This document shows, one piece after another, positions 41,000-49,590 of a DNA stretch of 64,000 bases (positions within the stretch are counted from its first letter, which is position 1; each line of letters starts with the position of its first letter). The translations under genes were made by a program, and so were the position numbers. The notes below the pieces were generated by a model that saw nothing but the letters and a program-made list of their open reading frames with translations, searched no databases and had not been told where the DNA came from. This stretch comes from Mycolicibacterium senegalense (GTDB lineage: Bacteria; Actinomycetota; Actinomycetes; Mycobacteriales; Mycobacteriaceae): the NCBI RefSeq assembly GCF_019645875.1, contig NZ_CP081000.1, positions 930,001 through 994,000 on the forward strand, given 5' to 3'.

Positions 41000-42732
41000 G
41001 CGGGCGGCGCCGGCTGCCGGCCACGGACCAGCCGGCCCGGGCGCGCAGCGGTGGGTACGCCGTTCTCGGCGATCACCTCACCGGAGACGACGGTCGCGAC
41101 GTATCCGTCTGCCGTCTGGTCGAGCCGGCGTCCGCCGCCGGGCAGGTCGTAGGCGACGACCGGCCGGTGCAGCCGCAGCGCCGCATGGTCGATGACGTTC
41201 AGATCAGCCTTGTAGCCCAAGGCGATTCGACCGCGATCGGCCAGCCCGGCGACGCGAGCGGGTACCGAGGTCAGTTCCCGCACCGCCTCGGCCACGCTCA
41301 GCGTGCCTGCGCCGCGGTCGCGGACCCAGTGCGTCAGCAGGTAGGTGGGGAAGCTGGCATCGCAGATCATGCCGTAATGCGCCCCGCCGTCACCGAGGCC
41401 GAGGATGACGTCGTCGCGCCGGATCAACTCGGCGACGGTGTCCAGCGAGTTGTCACGAAAATTGGCCAGCGTGACCAGCAGCATGGCATGCCCGTCGTCG
41501 TCGAGCAGGCGGTCATAGGCCTCCTCGAGCGGGTCGACGCCGCGGGCTCGGGCCCGGGCACCGATCGAGTTCGACGGGTCGGGCTCGTAGTCGGGCTGCT
41601 CACCCAGCGGATACATATAGTCCCAGGCCTGCACGGCGAACATCAGGGGATGCCCGTCGCTGGCCGACGAATCACTCAGAATTCGTTGGCGCACTTCGGG
41701 TTTACGCATCTCGGCGACCCGCTCGGCCAAGGGCAGGTGGGCGATCTCGCGGTAGCTCGGATACAGCACGAACGGGTTGCCGGACAGTTCGAGGCCGAGC
41801 ACCAGCCCGATCGGGCGCGGGAAGATCTGGGCAGTCACGACGGGATCAGCTGTTGCCGCGTTATTGTTCGCTTTCTCCACCATGCGCAGCGCGTCCTCGA
41901 AGAAGGCCGGGCCGGCATTGCCGATCGCCAGGGTGAACGTCACCGGCAGTCCGACATCGGCGGCGACGTCGAACACGGTCTGCAGCGCCGGCTCGTAGTC
42001 GCCGGCGACCAGATCGGGCACGAACTGGATCAGGCCGCCTCCGGCGTCGTCGACGCCTCGGGCGATCGCCTCGATCTCGGCATAGCCGGCGTCGTAACTG
42101 GGAATCGGCTTGCCGCTCTCGGTCTTGTGGATGGTCAGCCGCGATGAGGCGAATCCCAGCGCGCCGCAGTGCACGGCCTCGGCGGCGAGCTTGCGCATCA
42201 GCGCCAAGTCCTCGGTGGTGGCCGGTTCCCGGTCGACACCGCGCCGGCCCATCACGTACACCCGCAGCGGGGAGTGCGGCAGGAACGCCGCCACATCGAT
42301 ATCCAGCTGCCGCGACGACAGCGCGTCGAGGAACTCGGGGAAGGTCTCCCAGGTCCACGGCAGGCCGTCGACCATGACCACGCCCGGGATGTCCTCCACA
42401 CCGGCCATCACGTCGACGAGGACATCGTGATCGTCGGGGCGGCACGGTGCGAATCCGACGCCGCAGTTGCCCATCACCGCCGTGGTGACCCCGTGCGCCG
42501 AGGATGGGTTGAGCCGGTCCGACCAGATGGCCTGGCCGTCGTAATGCGTGTGCAGATCGACGAAGCCCGGGGTGACCAACAGGCCGGTGGCATCGATCTC
42601 ACGTTCGGCCGGCCCGGGCGCAGACCCCACTGCCACGATGACGCCGTCGCGCACGGCGACGTCGCCCACGTACGGGGCGCCGCCCAGGCCGTCGACGATG
42701 GTGCCGCCCCGGATACATAGGTCATAGCTCAT
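40996..42732 (-). CDS. N-acyl-D-amino-acid deacylase-like amidohydrolase
   Basis: A 578-residue metal-dependent hydrolase: an N-terminal composite barrel (Y-D-L-C-I-R-G-G-T-I-V-D-G), the metal motif D-L-H-T-H-Y-D-G-Q (about 59-67), G-N-C-G-V-G-F, and the late G-D-G-G-A-H-Y-G carrying the catalytic Asp. The segment A-L-G-F-A-S-S-R has the position of the usual metal-bridging residue region. It resembles D-aminoacylase/dihydroorotase-like enzymes common in mycobacteria; the substrate is unknown. TAGGTT (42739-42744, minus) six bases before the ATG marks a leaderless promoter. The AhpD-like gene follows in the same transcript. Confidence 0.88.
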   Translation of the reverse strand: MSYDLCIRGGTIVDGLGGAPYVGDVAVRDGVIVAVGSAPGPAEREIDATGLLVTPGFVDLHTHYDGQAIWSDRLNPSSAHGVTTAVMGNCGVGFAPCRPDDHDVLVDVMAGVEDIPGVVMVDGLPWTWETFPEFLDALSSRQLDIDVAAFLPHSPLRVYVMGRRGVDREPATTEDLALMRKLAAEAVHCGALGFASSRLTIHKTESGKPIPSYDAGYAEIEAIARGVDDAGGGLIQFVPDLVAGDYEPALQTVFDVAADVGLPVTFTLAIGNAGPAFFEDALRMVEKANNNAATADPVVTAQIFPRPIGLVLGLELSGNPFVLYPSYREIAHLPLAERVAEMRKPEVRQRILSDSSASDGHPLMFAVQAWDYMYPLGEQPDYEPDPSNSIGARARARGVDPLEEAYDRLLDDDGHAMLLVTLANFRDNSLDTVAELIRRDDVILGLGDGGAHYGMICDASFPTYLLTHWVRDRGAGTLSVAEAVRELTSVPARVAGLADRGRIALGYKADLNVIDHAALRLHRPVVAYDLPGGGRRLDQTADGYVATVVSGEVIAENGVPTAARPGRLVRGRQPAPPA

Positions 42733-42819
42733 CTAACTAACCTACGACGGCGATCCGTGTATGCCTATGGGGTGCGCCGAAATTCATCGCATGTCGGCAG
42801 ACCGTGCCAGGATCGGAAC

Positions 42820-43212
42820 GTGATCGATCACTTCGGTATCAACTGCACCGATTTCCCCAAGGCCACCCAGTTCTACGACACTGTGCTGGGCGTATTGGGC
42901 TATACCCGGCAGCTCGATTACGGCGTGGCCATCGGCTACGGCACCGCAGGGCATCCGGATTTCTGGATCGCCGACGCCAGCGCGGGCGACGCCAAAGGCC
43001 CCAACCGCGAGATCCACGTGGCGTTCCACGCCGCGGATGTCGACGCTGTCACCGCTTTCTACGAGGCCGCGCTCAAACTGGGCGCCGAGTCACTGCACGC
43101 GCCGCGGCTGTGGCCCGAATACCACCCCGGTTACTTCGGGGCTTTCGTCCGCGATCCGGACGGCAACAATGTGGAGGCGGTGTTCCACGGGGCGGCACCC
43201 GCCGGGCAGTAA
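42820..43212 (+). CDS. Glyoxalase/bleomycin-resistance (VOC) family protein
   Basis: A 130-residue VOC protein starting with GTG at 42820 (V-I-D-H-F-G-I-N-C-T-D). Paired beta-alpha-beta modules supply metal ligands His4, His89-type positions and the terminal E in R-D-P-D-G-N-N-V-E-A-V. Single-domain VOC proteins of this kind act in detoxification or isomerisation with unknown substrates. It converges with the membrane protein at 43216, three bases apart. Confidence 0.85.
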   Translation: MIDHFGINCTDFPKATQFYDTVLGVLGYTRQLDYGVAIGYGTAGHPDFWIADASAGDAKGPNREIHVAFHAADVDAVTAFYEAALKLGAESLHAPRLWPEYHPGYFGAFVRDPDGNNVEAVFHGAAPAGQ

Positions 43213-43215
43213 GCG

Positions 43216-43710
43216 CTAGAGCGGTTCCAATTCCGAGATCAGCCAGTCGCCGTCGACACGGGTCAGGCTGACCCGGTAGGCCAGCGCATCCTTGGTCGAC
43301 TGGGCGTCGGCACCCGCGGTCTCGGTTTTCTGGTCGACGAATGCCACCACACTGGCCTCGTCGACGGTCAGCGACTCCACACCCGTGTTGCGGACCGTTG
43401 CGATCTGGGTGACGTTGTCCGCCTTCGTGCGGATCGTCTTGAGGTACTCGTCGACGGCCGACCCGGTCAGCAGCGCGGTGACGGTGTCGATGTCGGACCG
43501 GCTGGTCGTGGGGCTGTAGCTCAGCACCTTGACCACGTTGTCGGCCACGAACTCGGTGATCTGCTCGCGCGCATGGTCGTCGTCGGCGATGGGCGCCGGC
43601 GCCGGCCGGCTCTTGACCGCCAGCTGCCAGGCACCCAGACCGATGGCCACCACGATGCCGGCGATCAGGGCACCGACCAGGACCGTCCACCCTCGCGTAC
43701 GTGTGCCCAT
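43216..43710 (-). CDS. Mce-associated-like membrane protein
   Basis: A 164-residue protein with one N-terminal membrane helix (about 8-32) and an extracytoplasmic cystatin/NTF2-like domain (I-T-E-F-V-A-D-N-V-V-K-V-L-S-Y-S, then D-G-D-W-L-I-S-E-L-E-P-L). That pattern is the Mce-associated/VirB8-like family. Its ATG overlaps the kinase stop by four bases, and its domain resembles the C-terminal domain of that kinase (both end in a similar strand), so the two are likely partners in the envelope. Confidence 0.8.
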   Translation of the reverse strand: MGTRTRGWTVLVGALIAGIVVAIGLGAWQLAVKSRPAPAPIADDDHAREQITEFVADNVVKVLSYSPTTSRSDIDTVTALLTGSAVDEYLKTIRTKADNVTQIATVRNTGVESLTVDEASVVAFVDQKTETAGADAQSTKDALAYRVSLTRVDGDWLISELEPL

Positions 43711-45221
43711 CAGTTCACGAACTCCAGCTTCGAGGCCTTGTAGGCGCCATCGGCGTTTTCGACGGTGACCCGCACCCGTTGCAGCGAGACCACGCCGACC
43801 CGATTGCTGGTGACGGTGACCTTCGTGTCGACCGTGACGAGCACGACCGCCTCATCGGAGAACAACGATTCCACACCGGCCCCGGTGACCGTTCCCTCGG
43901 TTTTGACACCCATTTCCTGGGCCTTGCGTTTGATCTCGGGCGCCTGGCTCTTCAGATCGGCGCGGAACTTGTCGGTGGCCCCGTCCATCATCGCCGCGAG
44001 ATCGCTGTCGGCGGTGTCGGCGCTGACGGTGACGCTGTGCAGGGCGAAGGTCCGGGCCGCGTCGACGTACGGCTGCCACGACGGCGTGGTGCGCGGCGCC
44101 GGAGCGGCGCGGACGAACTGGCTTATCGCGAAGCCGAGCGCGCACACCAGCAACACCGCGAGCACGGCCGGCACCGCGACCCTGGCCGGGCTGCGCTTCT
44201 GGACACTGCGCGGTTGTGGGATCGGGCTGGGCCCCGACCAGTGGGGTGACCGATGTTGTGCACTGACCACCGGGGGAGCGGGCGGGTTGAAGGCCGGGGC
44301 CGCGATCACCCGAGGAGGCTCTGACGAGACCGGTCGGGGAGCAACCGGCGGCACTGCCGGAGGGCGCTGCGTGACCGGGCTGCCGGCCCGGGCGTCGGCG
44401 AGCGCCTTCGCGAAATCGATGCAGCGTGCATAACGGCCCTCGCGGTCCTTGGCCATGCCCTTGAGCATCACCTCGTCCAGATAGGCCAACTCGGGACGTA
44501 CATTGCGCAGGCTGGGCGGCAGCTCATTGAGCTGCTTGCTGATGACCACGGCCGGATTGGAATGGTGGAACGGCGAATGCCCGGCCAGAAGCTGAAAGGC
44601 GCTGGCAGCCAAGGCATATTGGTCGGCCCGCCCGTCCATCGACTGTCCCAGGAGCTGTTCGGGGGCCGAGTACGCCATCGAGCCCACTGCCATGTTGGTG
44701 GCGGTGATCCCGCTGATGTCGTCGACGCGGCGGGCAACACCGAAGTCGGCCAACAGAATTCGACGATGGTCAGCTTCGGGGCTGGTCAGCAGGATGTTGG
44801 CGGGTTTGACGTCGCGATGCAGCAGGTTGCGCTGGTGCGCGTAGTCGAGGGCTTCGGCGATGGCGGTGACGATTTCGACCGCCTCGGCCAGGGGCATTCC
44901 GGCGGGGTGCCGCTCCCGGACGTGTCGAGCGGCGTCGGTGCCGTCGACGTAGTCCATCGCGATCCACAGCTGCCCCTCGAACTCACCGCGATCGTGCAGG
45001 CCGACGATGTGCGGGTGCCACAGCGATGCGGCGATGTCGGCCTCACGGTTGAACCGGTCGCGGTACTGGGCGTCGCCGGTCAGCGCGGCGGGCATGATCT
45101 TGAGCGCATCCTGGCGGGGAAGGCGCGGATGCTGGGCCAGGTAGACCTCGCCCATGCCGCCGGAACCGAGTAGACGTTGAATCGTGTACCCGGCGAACAC
45201 GTCACCGGCATTCAACGGCAT
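43710..45221 (-). CDS. Transmembrane Ser/Thr protein kinase with Mce-associated-like sensor domain
   Basis: A 503-residue PknB-type kinase: G-S-G-G-M-G-E-V-Y (19-27), K41, H-R-D137-V-K-P-A-N, D159-F-G, and Y-S-A-P-E with threonines in the activation loop (S-G-I-T-A-T-N). A Pro-rich linker (about 275-345) is followed by a membrane helix (about 347-370) and a C-terminal extracytoplasmic domain of the NTF2/Mce-associated type (about 375-503) rather than PASTA repeats. It thus may sense an envelope signal. The ATG at 45221 follows a TACGAT box by seven bases. It is coupled to the similar small protein downstream. Confidence 0.93.
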   Translation of the reverse strand: MPLNAGDVFAGYTIQRLLGSGGMGEVYLAQHPRLPRQDALKIMPAALTGDAQYRDRFNREADIAASLWHPHIVGLHDRGEFEGQLWIAMDYVDGTDAARHVRERHPAGMPLAEAVEIVTAIAEALDYAHQRNLLHRDVKPANILLTSPEADHRRILLADFGVARRVDDISGITATNMAVGSMAYSAPEQLLGQSMDGRADQYALAASAFQLLAGHSPFHHSNPAVVISKQLNELPPSLRNVRPELAYLDEVMLKGMAKDREGRYARCIDFAKALADARAGSPVTQRPPAVPPVAPRPVSSEPPRVIAAPAFNPPAPPVVSAQHRSPHWSGPSPIPQPRSVQKRSPARVAVPAVLAVLLVCALGFAISQFVRAAPAPRTTPSWQPYVDAARTFALHSVTVSADTADSDLAAMMDGATDKFRADLKSQAPEIKRKAQEMGVKTEGTVTGAGVESLFSDEAVVLVTVDTKVTVTSNRVGVVSLQRVRVTVENADGAYKASKLEFVN

Positions 45222-45276
45222 GCCCGTGATCGTAGTCGGGACCGAGACTCGCCGGTTCGCGAGTAGCGTCGAGGCC

Positions 45277-45795
45277 ATGGCTGCCGCTGATTCCGATGCC
45301 GTCCGAGAATTGCTGCGCGACGCATTCACCAGGCTCATCGAGCACGTCGACGACCTCACCGACGGGTTGACCGAAGAGGTGTCGAGCTATCGCCCCACCC
45401 CGCGCGCCAACAGCATCGCGTGGCTGATCTGGCACAGCGCCCGCTGCCAGGACCTGCAGTTGTGCGACATCGCCGGGATCGAGCAGGTGTGGACGCGCGA
45501 CGGCTGGAAAGACCGCTTCGGACTCGACCTGCCGGCCAACGACATCGGCTACGGGCACAGGCCGGAGGACGTCGCGAAGGTGCATGCCCCGGCCGACCTG
45601 CTGGCGGGGTACTACCTCGCGGTGCACAAGGCCACGCTGGCCTACATCGCCGGGGTGACCGCCGAAGAGCTCGGCCGCATCGTCGACACCCATTGGGATC
45701 CGCCGGTGACGGCGAGCGCCCGGTTGGTCAGCATCATCGACGATTGCGCACAGCACCTCGGCCAGGCGGCCTATCTGCGCGGCATCATCCCTTGA
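45277..45795 (+). CDS. DinB-family protein
   Basis: A 172-residue four-helix DinB-like protein. Metal-binding histidines appear in I-W-H-S-A-R (about 46-51) and near the C-terminus in [12 protein letters not shown], the typical DinB spacing. Mycobacterial relatives include mycothiol-dependent enzymes and detoxification proteins. A TAGCGT box (45264-45269) seven bases upstream supports the ATG at 45277. Its stop overlaps the TTG of the PAP2 gene. Confidence 0.88.
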   Translation: MAAADSDAVRELLRDAFTRLIEHVDDLTDGLTEEVSSYRPTPRANSIAWLIWHSARCQDLQLCDIAGIEQVWTRDGWKDRFGLDLPANDIGYGHRPEDVAKVHAPADLLAGYYLAVHKATLAYIAGVTAEELGRIVDTHWDPPVTASARLVSIIDDCAQHLGQAAYLRGIIP

Positions 45796-46361
45796 TCGCC
45801 CGGTGGTGGCCGCTGATCGGCCTCGCCGTCATGGTGCTGCTCGGATGGGCGGTGCATGGCGCGCCGGTGCCCGTCGACGACTGGTTCCAAGACCTCGGCG
45901 CCGACCTGGGGCCGCGACGGGACGTCTTGCTCCTGTTCACCAAGCCGCCCCTGGTGGCGGCCGCGTTGCTGGCCGGCGTCGTCGTGGCGGTCCGCCAACA
46001 CCGCAAGCGGCTGGCGATCGCCATGGTGGTGACCCCGATCTTGGCGATCACGGTCGTGCGGTTGATCAAACCGCTGTTCGGCCGGGAGAAAGAGGGATCG
46101 CTGGCCTATCCCAGCGGGCACACCACGTTCCTGGTGGCGGTGACGACGCTGCTGGTGGTGGTGGCAGGCCTGCGGTTGTGGGCGCTGGCGGTCGCGGTGT
46201 GCGTGGTCGTGCTCGGCATATTCGGGCTGTCGATGACCTTTCACTACTTCACCGACACCGTCGGTGGTGTCCTGCTGGGCACCTCGGTGGCGGGTCTGGC
46301 TGCACTGTGGAGTGGCGAGCCGTCGACATCGATAAGTAACGCGCCTTCTGATATTCGCTGA
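45792..46361 (+). CDS. PAP2-family membrane phosphatase
   Basis: A 189-residue protein with five to six membrane helices and the phosphatase motifs K-P-L-F-G-R-E-K (motif 1 position), Y-P-S-G-H-T-T-F (motif 2) and F-H-Y-F-T-D-T-V-G-G (motif 3). The last lacks the usual SR start but has the His and Asp. It probably removes phosphate from a lipid-linked substrate at the outer face. The TTG start overlaps the DinB stop (TTGA); no better start is nearby. Confidence 0.85.
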   Translation: MIARWWPLIGLAVMVLLGWAVHGAPVPVDDWFQDLGADLGPRRDVLLLFTKPPLVAAALLAGVVVAVRQHRKRLAIAMVVTPILAITVVRLIKPLFGREKEGSLAYPSGHTTFLVAVTTLLVVVAGLRLWALAVAVCVVVLGIFGLSMTFHYFTDTVGGVLLGTSVAGLAALWSGEPSTSISNAPSDIR

Positions 46362-46522
46362 GCGATCACATGCCCGTTCCCTGCATCTGCACGTAGCGGC
46401 AACGCATGCGATGTCGTCGGGGCGTGATCGTGAGCCGAGGTTGCCTCTAACTATCAAGAATCGCTTGATCATTCAGGTTGTCCTACCGTTGCGCTCCGCA
46501 AGGCTTTTCGCTGCACCGGAAT

Positions 46523-46736
46523 GATCCGGCAAACTTCAAGATCCATGCCCAGCTGGGCGGACGGCTACTTTCACCCCTTTGCGGCAATGGCGCAGGAGGG
46601 CTGGATATTTGCTTGTGCAAATACTGCGCCGAGAGCACCTGAGAAAAAGCTGAGATCTTGATGAGCGCAGGGTAATTTTCTGCGCGGGCTGAGCCGTCGG
46701 CCAGCCCAAACAGCAAGTCATCGAGGGGATCTCAGT
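46523..46736 (+). promoter_or_regulatory. Shared upstream element, copy B (before the exported protein at 46739)
   Basis: The 377-base gap 46362-46738 contains no gene. It starts with an ATCAAG/CTTGAT dyad (46453-46469) and then the shared element: ATCCGGCAAAC (from 46523), GATCCAT, CTTTGCGGCAAT (46577-46588), the dyad TATTTGC-TTGT-GCAAATA (46606-46623), CTGAGAAAAAGCTGAGAT (46639-46656), GTAATTTTCTGCGCG (46672-46686) and ATCGAGGGGATCTCA (46720-46734). The last block contains the ribosome site of the gene starting at 46739. Copy A precedes the PGRS-like gene. Confidence 0.6.
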
Positions 46737-46738
46737 TA

Positions 46739-47848
46739 ATGAACAGTCTTGTCTCCAGCGGCCTCACCGCATGCGTAGCCGCCGCCACCGCAGGCGTCAT
46801 CGCCATCACTCCGGTCGTCACGCAAGCGCCGGCACCGGCGCGTCTCGTCCAGGCTCAGACCAGCCTGGCCGGGGTGTCGTACTCGGTTCTCCGGAACATG
46901 GACCCGGCTGAACTGGCGGTCGAGTTCGGGGTGCGAGTGTCAGAGCAGTTCGCGCAGGCGCCACTGCTCCCGCTGGTGCTCGCCGCGCAGGTGGCCGGCG
47001 GTGACCCGGACCGCGTGTACATGCAGATCCGGCAGATCGTCGACGCGCCGCTGTATGTGGCCGATCCGCTGATCGAGATCGCCCGTGACACCTTGCCGGA
47101 GGGGTTCGGCGGTGGCGAAGCGGCCAAGATCTGGCGCGATACGCAGTTCTGGGCTGCCACGAATGCCACGCGGACGCAAATCGCGGAGGCTCTGGGAGTC
47201 GATCCCGACCAGGATGCGAACTATGCCTGGGTGCTGGCGCAGGGATTGCTGGAGTCGGCCACCAGGACCGCCGAAGGCACCGCGCTCGGCGCGGTGGGTC
47301 TGCTCGGCGTCGCACAGGCCGTGGCGAGCGGGGACAACCTTGCGGTCTACCAGGCGGTCAAGGAGTACATCGATGCTCCGATGTGGGCTGCGGACCCGGC
47401 CATCGAGGGGCTGGCCCAAGCGCTGCCCGAATCGCTCGGCGGCGGGACCAACGGTGATCCGACGACGCCGGACGGCGACGGTGCGATCATGCAGTTCCGC
47501 AACAAGCAACTGATCGGTGCGCGGGATCAGGTGCGGTTGGCTGCGGCGAACGTCCTCGGCGTCCGCGACAAGGTGGACAACACGGGCAACGTGATCGACT
47601 CCAGCGCCGACACGTTCAGCCGCACGCAGTTGCTGGCAGCGAATGACGACAACGACGGCGGGAAGGTCAACACCCTCAAGCCGCACGTCACCAGCCTCAA
47701 CACCGCGCTCAACGATGCCAAGGACAAGGCCAAGGAACGTCGGGCCAAGGCCAAGGCGAACGTGGGCAACGTCGTGAAGAAGGTCAGGGAAGCGGCAGGC
47801 AACACAGCCAAGAAGCTCGGCTCCAAGAAGTCGAGCTCCGAAGACTGA
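46739..47848 (+). CDS. Exported helical protein with internal duplication and Lys-rich tail
   Basis: A 369-residue protein with an N-terminal Sec signal (A-C-V-A-A-A-T-A-G-V-I-A-I-T-P, cleavage likely after Q-A-Q or A-P-A). Residues 94-126 and 204-236 are repeats of each other, 15 of 33 identical (Y...D-A-P..x-A-D-P-x-I-E...L-P-E-x-x-G-G-G), 110 residues apart, so the core is a tandem duplication. The last 40 residues are Lys/Arg/Ala-rich (K-A-K-E-R-R-A-K-A-K), similar to histone-like or wall-binding tails. The function is unknown; it is likely secreted or envelope-bound. It shares its upstream element with the PGRS-like gene and ends at a strong hairpin terminator. Confidence 0.8.
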   Translation: MNSLVSSGLTACVAAATAGVIAITPVVTQAPAPARLVQAQTSLAGVSYSVLRNMDPAELAVEFGVRVSEQFAQAPLLPLVLAAQVAGGDPDRVYMQIRQIVDAPLYVADPLIEIARDTLPEGFGGGEAAKIWRDTQFWAATNATRTQIAEALGVDPDQDANYAWVLAQGLLESATRTAEGTALGAVGLLGVAQAVASGDNLAVYQAVKEYIDAPMWAADPAIEGLAQALPESLGGGTNGDPTTPDGDGAIMQFRNKQLIGARDQVRLAAANVLGVRDKVDNTGNVIDSSADTFSRTQLLAANDDNDGGKVNTLKPHVTSLNTALNDAKDKAKERRAKAKANVGNVVKKVREAAGNTAKKLGSKKSSSED

Positions 47849-47862
47849 GTTTGGGGGAGAGG

Positions 47863-47897
47863 CGGCGTGTGGCGACGTGAGGGGTCGTCACACGCCG
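47863..47897 (+). terminator. Hairpin terminator after the exported protein gene
   Basis: CGGCGTGTG (47863-47871) pairs with CACACGCCG (47889-47897), with further pairing GCGAC/GTCG inside, and TCGTCTTT follows. It lies 15 bases after the stop codon. Confidence 0.7.
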
Positions 47898-47920
47898 TCG
47901 TCTTTGATCTGGTTGTCGAG

Positions 47921-47968
47921 CGTGCATATAGATCGCGATTTCGGGCGATTTCGCGATCTGAGTGCACG
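47921..47968. repeat. Long near-perfect palindrome in the gap before the aldehyde dehydrogenase
   Basis: CGTGCA-TAT-AGATCGCGA (47921-47938) pairs with TCGCGATCT-GAG-TGCACG (47951-47968): 15 pairs with one symmetrical three-base bulge and a 12-base loop. There is no T-run. It is too far from the aldehyde dehydrogenase start (87 bases) for a simple operator and may be a dispersed intergenic element. Confidence 0.55.
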
Positions 47969-48041
47969 GTCGGCGCCACCTGGCCCGCGCCCGCACTTGA
48001 CAGGTGTCAACCCCGGTGCGACGTGGGTCACAAACGGTGAT

Positions 48042-48047
48042 TAACAT
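48042..48047 (+). promoter_or_regulatory. -10 box TAACAT of the aldehyde dehydrogenase
   Basis: TAACAT is followed by seven bases and the ATG at 48055, predicting a leaderless transcript and fixing the start. Confidence 0.55.
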
Positions 48048-48054
48048 AGGCCTC

Positions 48055-49584
48055 ATGACAGCGACCCCAGATGTAGCTCGGACCGCGGAGTTCACGGGTA
48101 CGGGCACTATTCACAACCCCGCGACCGGCGCCGTCGCCGGCCAGGTGACCTGGACCGATGCCGCCGACGTGCCGCGCATCGCGGCCGGTCTGCGGGAAGC
48201 CCAGAAGGAATGGGAGGCACGCGGCGCGAAAGGCCGCGCCAAGGTGCTCTCCCGCTACGCGGTGTGGTTGGGGGACCACCGCGAGGAGATCGAGAAGCTC
48301 CTGATCGCCGAGACCGGCAAGTCGGCCATGGATGCCGCACAAGAGGTCCCGCTGCTGATCATGATCCTCTCGTACTACATCAAGGTCGTTGAGGAGGCGA
48401 TGGCGCCGGACTCGCGGCCGGCCGCGCTGCCCGTCATGTCGATCAAGAAGATCGCGGTCCATTACCGTCCGCGTCCCGTCGTCGGCATCATCGCGCCGTG
48501 GAACTACCCGGTGGCCAACGCCATGATGGACGCCATCGGTGCCCTGGCCGCCGGATGTGCGGTGCTGCTCAAGCCGTCCGAGCGCACCCCGCTGACCGCC
48601 GAGGTGCTGCTGCGCGGCTGGCTGGATTCCGGTGCCCCCGAGGTATTCGCGTTGGCGCAGGGCGCCCGCGCGGTGTCCGAGGCCGTCATCGACAACTCCG
48701 ACTACATCCAGTTCACCGGCTCCAGCGCGACCGGCGCCAAGGTCATGGAGCGCGCCGCCCGCCGCCTCACCCCGGTGAGCCTGGAGCTCGGCGGCAAGGA
48801 CCCGATGATCGTGCTGGAAGACGCCGACGTCGAACTGGCCGCCAACGCCGCGGTGTGGGGCGCGATGTTCAACGCCGGCCAGACCTGCGTGTCCGTCGAG
48901 CGGGTCTACGTGCTCGAGCCGGTGTACGACCAGTTCGTCGCGGCCGCCGTGAAAGCCGTCGAGAACCTCAAGATGGGCACCGGCGAGGGCTACCACTTTG
49001 GCTCCCAGATCGACGACAGCCAGGTGGCGATCACCGAGCGGCACGTCAACGAGGCCGTCGCAGCCGGCGCCAAGGCGCTGACCGGTGGCAAGCGCCCCGA
49101 GGGCGGGGGCAGCTTCTTCGAGCCGACTGTGCTCGTCGACGTGGACCACTCGATGGCCTGTATGACGGAAGAGACCTTCGGGCCGACCCTGCCGATCATG
49201 AAGGTGTCCTCGGTCTCCGAAGCCGTCCGGCTGGCCAATGACAGCCCCTACGGCCTGAGCGCATCGGTGTTCTCCAAGGATGTCGAGCGCGCCAAAGCCG
49301 TTGCGCTCCAGTTGGATTGCGGCGCCGTCAACGTCAACGACGTCATCTCCAACCTGATGTGCACCACGGCGCCGATGGGCGGCTGGAAGACCTCGGGCAT
49401 CGGTGCGCGCTTCGGCGGCATCGACGGCGTACGCAAATTCTGCAAGCAGGAGACCGTCGTGGTGCCGCGCACCAGTGTGGGCGCCGGCGGCAGCTACTAC
49501 AACAACTCCGAGAAGGCGATCGCCCGGATGAACAAGCTGCTGACCAAGATGGCGCTGGCGCGTCCCCGGCGTAAGGCCAAATAG
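48055..49584 (+). CDS. NAD(P)-dependent aldehyde dehydrogenase, succinate-semialdehyde-dehydrogenase-like
   Basis: A 509-residue ALDH. Family residues are in place: N150 in P-W-N, K173 in L-L-K-P-S-E, E244 in L-E-L-G-G-K, and nucleophile C278 in F-N-A-G-Q-T-C-V-S. The sequence is close in style to mycobacterial GabD2-type enzymes, so succinic semialdehyde or another medium aldehyde is plausible. It carries an Arg/Lys-rich C-terminal tail (P-R-R-K-A-K). It is monocistronic, between a palindrome and a convergent secreted-protein gene. It is not the Rv0458 neighbour of the DUF779 gene. Confidence 0.9.
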   Translation: MTATPDVARTAEFTGTGTIHNPATGAVAGQVTWTDAADVPRIAAGLREAQKEWEARGAKGRAKVLSRYAVWLGDHREEIEKLLIAETGKSAMDAAQEVPLLIMILSYYIKVVEEAMAPDSRPAALPVMSIKKIAVHYRPRPVVGIIAPWNYPVANAMMDAIGALAAGCAVLLKPSERTPLTAEVLLRGWLDSGAPEVFALAQGARAVSEAVIDNSDYIQFTGSSATGAKVMERAARRLTPVSLELGGKDPMIVLEDADVELAANAAVWGAMFNAGQTCVSVERVYVLEPVYDQFVAAAVKAVENLKMGTGEGYHFGSQIDDSQVAITERHVNEAVAAGAKALTGGKRPEGGGSFFEPTVLVDVDHSMACMTEETFGPTLPIMKVSSVSEAVRLANDSPYGLSASVFSKDVERAKAVALQLDCGAVNVNDVISNLMCTTAPMGGWKTSGIGARFGGIDGVRKFCKQETVVVPRTSVGAGGSYYNNSEKAIARMNKLLTKMALARPRRKAK

Positions 49585-49590
49585 CCGGGG

